35,951 nt of DNA from Candidatus Timburyella stercoris (GTDB taxonomy: Bacteria > Bacillota > Clostridia > Oscillospirales > Acutalibacteraceae): NCBI GenBank assembly GCA_904384255.1, contig CAJFJP010000005.1, positions 1-35,951 on the forward strand, written 5' to 3'. The position numbers and the translations under genes were made by a program. Numbering within the stretch: the first letter of the stretch is position 1; every line of letters starts with the position of its first letter. Shown in pieces: positions 9,322 to 17,624 of this stretch. The notes under the pieces were generated by a model, which did not search any database, had not been told where the DNA came from, and saw only the letters and a list, made by a program, of their open reading frames with translations.

Positions 9322-11106
9322 TTGCAAAATACAGATAATTTATGCATGGGATGTATGAGGAATAAAAATCCGGAAGAAAAGGTATGTCCATATTGCGGAT
9401 ATAATGAAGAGATGCTCCAGCCAGAGCCGTTTTTGCCGGTGAGGACAGAGCTTAATGGTCGTTATGTTGTCGGCAAGGTGCTCAGCTCAAACGGCGAGGG
9501 CATAACTTATTTGGGCTGGGATAAGGCATCAGACACTTCTGTAAGGATAAGAGAATATTTTCCGGACGGCATGGTTTCACGCAAAGACGGCATTTTAAGC
9601 GTATCCAGCGAATATGATTACAGCTTTAACGAAGGGCTTGTGCAGTTCCTGGACTTAGCGCGCGGTCTTGCACGCATGCGTGAGCTGCCTGCGATAATAT
9701 CGGTTTACGATATATTTGAAGAAAACGGCACGGCATATTATGTAGCGGAAAATATAGATGGGATAACATACCGTGAATTTTTGCTGCGTAATGGTGGTAC
9801 CATAAGCTGGAAACAAATATCTTCTATGCTGATGCCTGTACTGAATACACTGTCTTCACTGCATGCGGTTGGAATAATACATCGCGGCATATCTCCGGAA
9901 ACTATGATGGTAGGAAGAGATGGCCGTATAAGGCTTATTGGATTTTGCATAGAGCCGGTACGTACGGCCCGCACTGATTTTTCCGCACAGCTTTTTCCGG
10001 GCTATGCTGCAATAGAACAGTACGGCTTTGACGACCAGCAAGGCACATGGACGGATGTCTATGCCTTTGCAGCGTGCATATATCGTACAATAGTGGGGAA
10101 TCCGCCGCCGGAGGCGACCGCGCGTGTAACGGATGATAATATGACCGTGCCGGCATCTGTAGTGAGTATAACTCCGTCAAATGTTATTTCTGCATTGGCT
10201 GATGCGCTTCAGATATTGCCGGAGGACAGAATACAGACGGCAGAGGCATTTAAAGAAGAGCTTTCTTTCAGCCGTAGCACATCATCAAGCAGCACAGCGG
10301 AATTTTCTAAAAAGTCTGTGACGGGAAAGATAGCTTCAAAGCAAAAGCAGAAGAAAAAGAAAAAGTCGTCAATGAAATATTGGCTTATCGGCCTGCTGAC
10401 AACGATACTGCTGCTGGCTGTAATAGCGGCGATACTTATACCAATAATTTTGCCGGATGAAGAACCGCAGCCGTCAGTGTCATCAATGCCATCGGCGCCG
10501 TCTGTTATAATACCGAGCAACACCACTCCTTCGGTGCCGGACGACAGCGTGGTGTCGGTACCAAACTTTGTAGGGCAGGCGTACAGCGCACTGGTTAACA
10601 ACGTAGAATATAAGGATATATTTGATTTTGTAATATCAGAAACAAAGCAGTACAGTGATCAATATCCTAAAGGCACTGTAATATCTCAGACGCCGAACAG
10701 CGGTGAAAGTGTTCAGAAAGGTTCAACAATAACGCTGGTTATAAGCCTTGGCAGCGCTAAGGTAGAAATTCCGAATGTAATAGGCATGGGCAAGGAACAG
10801 GCGGAGCTTGAGCTTTATAAAGCTGGCTTTTCAAATATAACGCTGCTTGAAATAAATGATTCGGCGCAGGCACCGGCATCTATAGTGGCGGTAGAGGCGC
10901 TTGAGCAGACGGTTTCATATACAGTAGGCGACGCGGTGTATGCCGATCTTCCAATTTTCTTAACGTATAATACGTATGAGCCGCCACAGTCGAATGTTTC
11001 TTCGCAGGGAGGATTGACATCCAGTATGACAGGAACAGGAGGAACGAGTTCTTCCAACTCATTAAACGGAACATCTTCGACTCCTGCATCGACGGCGTCG
11101 CATTAG
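9322..11106 (+). CDS. zinc-ribbon, membrane-anchored PASTA-domain pseudokinase
   Basis: A 594-residue protein with several parts in order. First is an N-terminal zinc ribbon (C8/C11 and C22/C25). Then comes a Hanks-type kinase fold (about 45-315), a Lys-rich stretch (340-348), one membrane helix (about 353-376), and an outside region with two PASTA-like repeats (starting near 411 and 487). It ends in a Ser/Thr/Gly-rich tail. PASTA kinases sense muropeptides or lipid II at the wall. Here the active-site residues are gone: the VAIK lysine is R77 (VRIREYFP), HRD is HRG (187-189), and DFG is replaced by GFC (207-209). The fold markers GYAAIEQY and TDVYAFAACIY remain. It is therefore predicted to be a non-catalytic receptor or scaffold. 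The TTG start at 9322 has ggag 11 bases upstream and keeps both zinc-ribbon cysteine pairs. Confidence 0.88.
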   Translation: MQNTDNLCMGCMRNKNPEEKVCPYCGYNEEMLQPEPFLPVRTELNGRYVVGKVLSSNGEGITYLGWDKASDTSVRIREYFPDGMVSRKDGILSVSSEYDYSFNEGLVQFLDLARGLARMRELPAIISVYDIFEENGTAYYVAENIDGITYREFLLRNGGTISWKQISSMLMPVLNTLSSLHAVGIIHRGISPETMMVGRDGRIRLIGFCIEPVRTARTDFSAQLFPGYAAIEQYGFDDQQGTWTDVYAFAACIYRTIVGNPPPEATARVTDDNMTVPASVVSITPSNVISALADALQILPEDRIQTAEAFKEELSFSRSTSSSSTAEFSKKSVTGKIASKQKQKKKKKSSMKYWLIGLLTTILLLAVIAAILIPIILPDEEPQPSVSSMPSAPSVIIPSNTTPSVPDDSVVSVPNFVGQAYSALVNNVEYKDIFDFVISETKQYSDQYPKGTVISQTPNSGESVQKGSTITLVISLGSAKVEIPNVIGMGKEQAELELYKAGFSNITLLEINDSAQAPASIVAVEALEQTVSYTVGDAVYADLPIFLTYNTYEPPQSNVSSQGGLTSSMTGTGGTSSSNSLNGTSSTPASTASH

Positions 11107-11570
11107 ACCTATGAACAGCAAATGCAGTAAAAGCAAAGCTATTAAAAAAGTCAAATTATTTTCATAAATAAAGAGACTTTGTGATTATATGTCCTAATAT
11201 AGCAAGTAGGCAGATAACTGTACAAATAAATGTAAATGCTTAAAGGTTGAAATGCTAAACTCAGTTACACAAAAATGAAAAGCAAGGATGTTGGTTATAA
11301 CAATATATAACATCATGATAAATTAAATAATAGCTTTTATAATTTTTAAAATTTAATTTTTCTGACTCTGACCAGATTTGGAGGCTTCTTTGTTTTCCAT
11401 ATAATAAAAATGTTATAAAGAGCAGGTTTGAGTCTATTAAATCGAGAAGAGAGATAAAACCTCAAATGTGTTTTATCTCTCTTTTTTAATTACAAAGTGT
11501 AAAAAAATAAGAATAATTGCCGTCCGTATTTGAAACAATAAATTTAGTATAAATACGGGAGTGAAAAATA
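11107..11570. other. non-coding interval ending in a strong terminator
   Basis: About 340 AT-rich bases separate the pseudokinase stop from the terminator at 11447-11483. No ORF with a ribosome binding site was seen. The distance is long for a 3' UTR, so a small RNA ending at this terminator is possible but has no further support. Confidence 0.35.
11447..11483 (+). terminator. intrinsic terminator upstream of spoVAE
   Basis: A perfect 14-bp stem (aagagagataaaac / gttttatctctctt) with a 9-nt loop, followed by tttt. It insulates spoVAE from transcription coming from the pseudokinase gene. Confidence 0.85.
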
Positions 11571-11927
11571 ATGGAGTTTGTAAAAGCATTTGTAATAGGC
11601 GGCCTAATATGTGTAATAGGCCAGATTTTAATAGATAACACAAAGCTCACGCCGGCGCGTATATTGGTACTGTTTGTAACAACGGGAGTAGTATTGACGG
11701 CTGTTGGAGTATATCAGCCGTTGGTGGATTTTGCCGGGGCTGGTGCTACTGTTCCGCTTACGGGATTTGGATATTCAATAGCAAAAGGCGTAGAAAAGGC
11801 TGTAAATGAATATGGCTTACTTGGCGCTCTTACCGGAGGGATAACGGCTACAGCGGCAGGAATAACAGCGTCAATATTTTTTGGCTATATCATTGCTCTT
11901 GTTGCAAAGCCGGGAGATAAATCGTAG
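11571..11927 (+). CDS. spoVAE: stage V sporulation protein AE
   Basis: A 118-residue, highly hydrophobic inner-membrane protein. It matches the SpoVAE (SpoVAEb) family along its length: GGLICVIGQILID at the start, the LTPARILVLFV segment, the AGAGATVPLTGFG loop and an AGITASIFFGY C-terminal helix. SpoVA proteins form the channel that loads dipicolinic acid into the forespore and releases it in germination. gggagtg precedes the ATG. The family normally sits in a spoVAC-spoVAD-spoVAE cluster, but here it stands alone between a terminator and convergent pduL, so other spoVA genes must be elsewhere or absent. Forespore sigma control is expected, but I could not identify a convincing sigma-G/F site. 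Confidence 0.92.
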   Translation: MEFVKAFVIGGLICVIGQILIDNTKLTPARILVLFVTTGVVLTAVGVYQPLVDFAGAGATVPLTGFGYSIAKGVEKAVNEYGLLGALTGGITATAAGITASIFFGYIIALVAKPGDKS

Positions 11928-12014
11928 CTGTGTGAAAAATGCATATTTTAAAATCTATATTGATTAGTTTAAAACAGAATGCAATAGAAATTAAATCTGT
12001 AGTTTAATTAAAAA

Positions 12015-12042
12015 CGGCAGCCGCAAATTTTTGCGGCTGCCG
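12015..12042 (-). terminator. intrinsic terminator of pduL
   Basis: A 12-bp GC-rich stem (cggcagccgcaa / ttgcggctgccg) with a 4-nt loop. On the minus strand it is followed by tttttaatt. It sits between convergent spoVAE and pduL. A T-tract exists only on the minus side. Confidence 0.85.
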
Positions 12043-12110
12043 CAGAAGAAATTAAAATAAATATAAAAGTTTATGTTAAGTTTAGACTTTTAAATTAGAA
12101 ATACATAAGT

Positions 12111-12689
12111 TTAAAAATAAATTATCTCACCATATGTGTCAGAGCCAATCATAGCAGCATTACCCTCATCGGTATCAACATGCATTGCCAAGCTAAACTT
12201 ATCGCTGACCCTTATAACTACATCACCGAAAACGAGAGAGCGGCTGTTGGAATTTACTTTTACATTTACTATTTGACGATCTTTAACATTAAAGCGCTCT
12301 GCATCGGCAGGAGTCATATGAATATGCCGCTTGGCGACTATAACGCCTTTGTCAATTTCAATTTCGCCGGCAGGACCTATAATCTTGCAGCCGGGAGTGC
12401 CGTCAATATCGCCTGATTCTCTTACAACGCAGGGAATACCAAGCGAACGTGCATCGGTAGCGGATATTTCCACTTGTGTAGCGCTTCTGACAGGGCCTAA
12501 TATGCTGACATTTTCCATTGAACGTTTAGGTCCAACTATTGTGACACGTTCACCGCTGGCAAACTGACCCGGCTGAGAAAGCTCTTTGCGGACAGTAAGT
12601 TCATAATCCTTTCCAAATAAAACATCCAAAGCTTCGCGGCTGACATGAACATGACGCGCAGAAACTTCAATTAGTATACTTGATTCCAT
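12111..12689 (-). CDS. pduL: phosphate propanoyltransferase / phosphotransacylase (PduL type)
   Basis: A 192-residue PduL-family enzyme that interconverts acyl-CoA (propionyl- or acetyl-CoA) and acyl-phosphate. It has no relation to classical Pta. The two half-domains show the conserved metal/CoA-site histidines: SARHVHVS (H13, H15), AKRHIHM (H122, H124), and MHVDTDEGNA (H170, D172, E175). There are no microcompartment genes nearby and no N-terminal encapsulation peptide, since the protein begins almost directly with the first domain. A soluble housekeeping role in acetyl-CoA to acetyl-phosphate conversion is therefore likely, matching the acetyl-CoA made by PFL. ATG at 12689 with aaggag upstream. 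Confidence 0.93.
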   Translation of the reverse strand: MESSILIEVSARHVHVSREALDVLFGKDYELTVRKELSQPGQFASGERVTIVGPKRSMENVSILGPVRSATQVEISATDARSLGIPCVVRESGDIDGTPGCKIIGPAGEIEIDKGVIVAKRHIHMTPADAERFNVKDRQIVNVKVNSNSRSLVFGDVVIRVSDKFSLAMHVDTDEGNAAMIGSDTYGEIIYF

Positions 12690-12874
12690 GGAATTCTCTC
12701 CTTATAAATTTTTGTGCGAGATTATTTTACACCCAAAGGTGAACAATTTCAATAACCGATGACAAAATATAATATAATATGATATAATAATATTAAAATC
12801 GACTAAAAACAACAAAAAATAAATTGTCTGCAAACATTGACTGAAACAATTATCACATTTTGCGAGGGTAACAA

Positions 12875-12931
12875 ATGATGTACAGCGCTAAAAAGAGCAT
12901 AGACACAGCAAATTTATTGTATAGGGGGTAA
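12875..12931 (+). CDS. possible 18-codon upstream ORF before the UDG gene
   Basis: A short ORF (MMYSAKKSID...) with gaggg 6 bases before its first ATG. It ends in tatagggggtaa, and its last codons form the ggggg ribosome-binding region of the UDG gene that starts 4 bases later. The geometry suggests translational coupling. No homology can be judged at this size. Confidence 0.35.
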   Translation: MMYSAKKSIDTANLLYRG

Positions 12932-12935
12932 TATT

Positions 12936-13511
12936 ATGAATTGTGGTAATTTGAATGAGCTAAGGCGGCTTTGCTTGGACTGCAGGCTGTGTGAACTTCA
13001 CAGCGGTAGGACAAATGTTGTATTTGGCACAGGTAATCCCCATGCAGAGATTATGTTTATAGGTGAAGGACCCGGGGAGCAGGAAGATATAACAGGCGAA
13101 CCGTTTGTTGGGCGCGCTGGCAGACTTTTAGACAAATATTTTTATGCTATGGATATTGGACGCGAAGATATTTACATATCTAATATGGTAAAATGCCGTC
13201 CGCCACAGAATAGAGATCCATCTCCCGAAGAGCAGGATATATGCTTACAGTATTTAAGAGAGCAAGTAAGGCTTATAAAGCCGAAAATGATAATTTGCCT
13301 GGGCAGAATAGCGGCTCAGAAGCTGATTGATCCGGGATTTAAGGTAACCAAGCAGCACGGAGAATGGGTTGAAAAAAATGGTGTTCTGATGATGGGAACC
13401 TTTCATCCGGCATCATTGCTTCGCAATCCTGCGCAGAAACCCGCCGCGTTAGAGGATTTTATGAAAATACGCGATAAAATAGCCGAAATGAAGATTAAAG
13501 TAAAAAAATAA
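12936..13511 (+). CDS. type-4 (Fe-S) uracil-DNA glycosylase
   Basis: A 191-residue family-4 UDG, which excises uracil from DNA to start base-excision repair. The 4Fe-4S ligands are all present: C16 and C19 (CRLC), C87 (KCRPP) and C103 (DICLQY). Motif A is GEGPGEQED (43-51), the [12 protein letters not shown] segment follows, and motif B is HPASLLRNP (157-165). The length is normal. It may be coupled to an 18-codon upstream ORF whose end overlaps its ribosome binding site. It ends at a very strong terminator that overlaps its stop codon. Confidence 0.94.
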   Translation: MNCGNLNELRRLCLDCRLCELHSGRTNVVFGTGNPHAEIMFIGEGPGEQEDITGEPFVGRAGRLLDKYFYAMDIGREDIYISNMVKCRPPQNRDPSPEEQDICLQYLREQVRLIKPKMIICLGRIAAQKLIDPGFKVTKQHGEWVEKNGVLMMGTFHPASLLRNPAQKPAALEDFMKIRDKIAEMKIKVKK

Positions 13512-13562
13512 TGATTGACCTGTTCTATTAGATAGAGATAGAAATAGAGCAGGTCAATCATT
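13510..13562 (+). terminator. strong intrinsic terminator of the UDG gene
   Basis: A 20-position stem (left arm 13510-13529, right arm 13543-13562) with a single G-U and a 13-nt loop, followed by tttat. The left arm overlaps the stop codon. Confidence 0.9.
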
Positions 13563-13906
13563 TTTATATAAATAATTTTTAGCTTAAGAGAGAGGCAAAA
13601 GCTTAAAACTTTATCATAAAAAATATAAAAAGCTGCTATCCAAATTCAACAAAAAATTAGGTAAAAAATATCTGCATATTTTAAAACACCTTAATAGATT
13701 TCTTAAGTTAGGCTTGGTAATAAGCATGTCCTTATGCATAGTGCAGACATTTAAAATTATTTTATATTAGCTGTATGGGAACATGATACATATATTGCTG
13801 CTTGGCGTTGTATTTTATTTGTCATCGATATGCTTAATATATGCACATGCATTTTTCTGTAAGAATATAATTTGCGGCGGATGCTATGAACAAATAGTGG
13901 AAAAAA
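13563..13906. other. AT-rich non-coding interval
   Basis: Between the UDG terminator and the 3' end of convergent yfbR I see no ORF, RNA fold or repeat that I can support. Confidence 0.5.
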
Positions 13907-14500
13907 TTATTTACCATCTGTCTCGCTCTGCTCATCAAGCGACATAGAAAAGCTTGGAATAAACTCTTTTAAAAAGCAGTCAACCTCCGGCATGCTGTAC
14001 TCCTCCAACGTATGCCGGATAGTTTTTGCGGCATCACGAAATTCATTGTTGCCCATCTTCTCCTCTTCAATACACTTTATAAGCGCCGACAGTTTATCAG
14101 CAGCCTTGATTATGCGGTTTATTTCCTCGCTGCTTCCATCAAATGCACTGCGGTAGTCGGGCTGTATGTCCTGCGGCAAATAGGATATAAGACGGTTGGA
14201 CGCGACAGTCTCAAGGCTTTTATAAGCAGTTTTTATTTCAGGATTATAATATTTTACAGGCGTAGGCAGATCTCCCGTTATAATCTCGCTGCAGTCATGA
14301 AAGAGTGCTGCAACCGCAGCCATGTTTTCATCAACATTACCGCCGTACCGGCGGTTTTTTATTATACACAGCGCATGTGCTATAACAGCGGTGTCAAAGC
14401 TGTGCTCGCACAAATTTTCCTGACGCAGGTTACGCATAAGCCCCCATCTGTATATATGCTTCATGCGCCAAAGCATGGCGTAAAATTGATTTTTGCTCAT
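13907..14500 (-). CDS. yfbR: 5'-deoxynucleotidase (HD domain)
   Basis: A 197-residue HD-domain phosphohydrolase that dephosphorylates dNMPs such as dCMP and dTMP. It closely follows E. coli YfbR: RWGLMRNLRQENLCEHS holds the first histidine (H33), ALFHDCSEIITGDLPTPVKY holds the HD pair (H68, D69), and a later aspartate sits in IIKAADKLSA. The tail has the family's EFIPSFSMSLDE sequence. aaggag precedes the ATG at 14500. It is divergent from the yfhO-type gene, with about 135 bases between them holding both promoters. Confidence 0.95.
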   Translation of the reverse strand: MSKNQFYAMLWRMKHIYRWGLMRNLRQENLCEHSFDTAVIAHALCIIKNRRYGGNVDENMAAVAALFHDCSEIITGDLPTPVKYYNPEIKTAYKSLETVASNRLISYLPQDIQPDYRSAFDGSSEEINRIIKAADKLSALIKCIEEEKMGNNEFRDAAKTIRHTLEEYSMPEVDCFLKEFIPSFSMSLDEQSETDGK

Positions 14501-14636
14501 AATTGGCTCCTTATTACATATTCGGCAAATTTATTATAATTCACACACATTGATATGTAAATGGGCAAAAATTTACTTTATTATTTGAAGCAGTGCTGTT
14601 ATAATGTAAATTATAAAAACGTAGGATGGGATATAA

Positions 14637-17555
14637 ATGCAGATATTTCAAAGAAATGGAAGCGGGATAAAGCAGACAAACCAGAAAGAGCTTTATTTAA
14701 TGGCGTTTGGGCTGTCGTTTATCGCCGCCTGTGCCCTGTTCATCCCCTTTATGATAAAGGACGGAGGCTACTTTTTATTTTATGGCGACTTTAACGTACA
14801 GCAGATACCGTTTTATAAAATGTGCCACGACGCAGTACGGTCGGGAGATATATTCTGGAACTGGAACACCGATCTTGGTGTAAACTTTATAAGCTCATAT
14901 TCGTTTTACTTATTAGGAAGTCCGTTTTTCTGGCTGACCATACCATTCCCGAGCTGGATGGTGCCGTACTTAATGGGTCCGCTGCTCATACTTAAATTTT
15001 CATGCGCGTCTTTAACGGCTTATATATATCTCAGGCGTTTTGTAAAGCCGCAAAGCGCTGTTATTGGCGGACTGCTCTATGCATTTTCGGGATTTTCAAT
15101 ATATAATATATTCTTTAATCATTTCCACGAAGCGATAATCATTTTCCCCATACTTCTTTATACATTAGAGCTGTATATGGAGGAGAATAAAAAGGGAGTT
15201 TTTGCTCTTGCGGTGTTTGCTGCCGCGTTTATGAACTACTTCTTCTTTGCCGGCATGGTAGTATTTGTAATGATATACTGGCTGCTGCGCATGCTTTCCG
15301 GCAAATGGAGCATAACCATGCCGCGGTTTGGATGGCTGCTTTTTGAAGCGGTGATAGGCGTCGCGCTGGCAGCGGTACTGCTACTGCCGACGGCACTGAC
15401 GGTGCTTGCCAATCCGCGCACCAGCAGTCAGCTTATGGGCTGGGACAATGTGCTGTACGGTAAGAATCAAATATTCCTTAACGCCATAGAGGTATTTTTC
15501 TTCCCGCCGGACTTGCCGGCTCGCCCGGTATTCTTTACGGGGTCGGATGTAAAGTGGTCATCGCTTGCGGCGTGGCTGCCGGTATTCAGCATGACTGGTG
15601 CTATAGGCTTTATGTGCGCCAAGAAAGGGCACTGGCTCAAGCGCATAATAATAATACTCTTCTTTATGGCGCTTGTGCCGGGGCTTAACAGCTTGTTCTA
15701 TATGGCGAACTCGGCATATTATGCGCGCTGGTATTACATGCTGGTGCTCATGATAGTACTTGCTACGGTAATCTCATTTGAGGACAAGGATGTCAACTGG
15801 TGGCAGGGACTAAAATGGACAGCGGGAATAACGGCGGCGTTTATATTAGTAATAGGCTTTTTGCCGGCCAAGACGGATGGCAACGGCAAGGTAACGCAGT
15901 GGGGACTTTACGACCATGAGTTTACCTCGCGCTTTTGGATAACCTGCGCTATTGCGGCGATAAGCCTCGTCATTTTGGCGTTGCTTATTACTATGATGCG
16001 AAAGCCAAAGGAGGCGAAGAATTTCTTTAAAACGACCGTCTTTGTGGTAATGGCGGTGTCGGTGATATATTCGTCTTACTTTGTAGCGGGCGGCAAAACT
16101 CACTCAAACGACTCAGATGAGGTAATAAACAATTATATAAGGGGCGCGGATAAAATTACTCTGCCGGACAGCGGCGTTATCCGCACCGACTTTTACGACT
16201 GCATGGACAATGCCGGCATGTTTCTTGAGCTGCCTACAATAAATGCTTTCCACTCGGTGGTGCCGGTGTCTATAATGAATTTCTATGAGTATGTCGGCGT
16301 AACGCGGGACGTTGCATCGCGTCCGGAATATGACGATGAAGCGCTGCGCAGCCTGCTTTCGGTAAAATGGATGTTTGATTATGCCGGCGACAGCAGTAAT
16401 TTTGAGTCCGCCAGCGGTTCAACAAAAATGAAAGGCTATAATTATTACGCCACTCAGAATGATTTTAAAATATATGAAAATACTAACTTTATACCGTTTG
16501 GCTTTGCTTATGACACATATGCAGATAAGTCAACAGCGGATTCTATAGATGAGAAGAATAGAGCGCATCTAATGCTCAAGGCGCTTATATTGGATGATGA
16601 GCAGATTGCGCGGCATTCTGATATATTGACAAATATTGCTGATACGCTTGTAGACGAGAGTGTAGATTCGACTCAGATGACGGAGGACGGCAGCTCGACA
16701 GGCAGCACGAGTGTAAAAAACCAATTAGATTTCAGCTATGACGCGCTTGTTCAGGACGTTGCAGAGCGAAATCTTCAGTGTTCGTCTTATTTTGCTTACG
16801 ACAATCGCGGTTTTGACTGCACGATAAATCTTGACTCAGAGCAGCTGGTATTTTTCAGCGTGCCTTATGAGGATGGCTGGAGCGCGACGGTAGACGGTCA
16901 GGCGGTAGACATAGAGCAGGTAAACATAGGCTTTATGGCGGTAAGAGTAGGCGCCGGCGAGCATACAATACGTTTTAATTACATGACGCCTGGCCTTGGC
17001 TGGGGTGCTTTAATATCACTTGGCGCGGCTGCAGCGCTGATTATATATGTAATTCTTTGGAAGGTATATTCCAGAGATAATATGGAAGTATTTGAGCGCG
17101 AGCGCCGTGCGCAGGCAATAAAGGTATTTGATGATGATGCCGTTAATACTGGATTTAAAGTAAATCTGCCACAGAGTGACAGGGCAAGCGGCGGGCAATA
17201 TAATGATGAATACAACGGCGCACCGCAGGATGAGCAGAGTTCTGAAAATAATAATACAGAAGCAGGACTTAATATGGATAACCAGCCGGCAAAAGACGCC
17301 GAAACCGGCGGAAATTATACTCATGACGTAAGCAGCGGAAAGGATATAACGCCTCAAGAGAAAGATGATGAGCAGCCTGACATAAAGCCGGAGACAGAAG
17401 AAAATACATCTGATACGGCAAACCGAGAGCCGGCGGCGCCTAACGATACTGCTGATACCGGCAAAGAAGAGCGGCCTTGCAAAGATGTGAACGGCCTTTC
17501 CGATAAGTCAGACAAAGCGGATGCTGACGGCCAAAATACCGGCCTCGGCGAATAA
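14637..17555 (+). CDS. YfhO-family membrane glycosyltransferase with long acidic tail
   Basis: A 972-residue multispanning protein of the YfhO family (GT-C fold). The N-terminal first loop has the family motif YGDFNVQQIPFYK (D51, the likely catalytic acidic residue), followed by about a dozen membrane helices. A large extracytoplasmic beta-rich domain follows, then a last helix around 785-810. In Bacillus and Listeria, YfhO acts with the GT2 enzyme CsbB and a GtrA/GtcA flippase to glycosylate lipoteichoic acid. The next gene is exactly such a GT2. Unusual is the roughly 150-residue C-terminal tail, rich in D, E, N, G, S and P and apparently disordered. A tataat at 14600-14605 is a possible -10. 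The polymer acceptor here is unknown. Confidence 0.88.
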   Translation: MQIFQRNGSGIKQTNQKELYLMAFGLSFIAACALFIPFMIKDGGYFLFYGDFNVQQIPFYKMCHDAVRSGDIFWNWNTDLGVNFISSYSFYLLGSPFFWLTIPFPSWMVPYLMGPLLILKFSCASLTAYIYLRRFVKPQSAVIGGLLYAFSGFSIYNIFFNHFHEAIIIFPILLYTLELYMEENKKGVFALAVFAAAFMNYFFFAGMVVFVMIYWLLRMLSGKWSITMPRFGWLLFEAVIGVALAAVLLLPTALTVLANPRTSSQLMGWDNVLYGKNQIFLNAIEVFFFPPDLPARPVFFTGSDVKWSSLAAWLPVFSMTGAIGFMCAKKGHWLKRIIIILFFMALVPGLNSLFYMANSAYYARWYYMLVLMIVLATVISFEDKDVNWWQGLKWTAGITAAFILVIGFLPAKTDGNGKVTQWGLYDHEFTSRFWITCAIAAISLVILALLITMMRKPKEAKNFFKTTVFVVMAVSVIYSSYFVAGGKTHSNDSDEVINNYIRGADKITLPDSGVIRTDFYDCMDNAGMFLELPTINAFHSVVPVSIMNFYEYVGVTRDVASRPEYDDEALRSLLSVKWMFDYAGDSSNFESASGSTKMKGYNYYATQNDFKIYENTNFIPFGFAYDTYADKSTADSIDEKNRAHLMLKALILDDEQIARHSDILTNIADTLVDESVDSTQMTEDGSSTGSTSVKNQLDFSYDALVQDVAERNLQCSSYFAYDNRGFDCTINLDSEQLVFFSVPYEDGWSATVDGQAVDIEQVNIGFMAVRVGAGEHTIRFNYMTPGLGWGALISLGAAAALIIYVILWKVYSRDNMEVFERERRAQAIKVFDDDAVNTGFKVNLPQSDRASGGQYNDEYNGAPQDEQSSENNNTEAGLNMDNQPAKDAETGGNYTHDVSSGKDITPQEKDDEQPDIKPETEENTSDTANREPAAPNDTADTGKEERPCKDVNGLSDKSDKADADGQNTGLGE

Positions 17556-17624
17556 TAAAGCGGTTTAATTTTCAAATGGATGAAGTCGTTGAGGCTACAT
17601 CCAAAGTAGGACAGGTGAAAGCGA

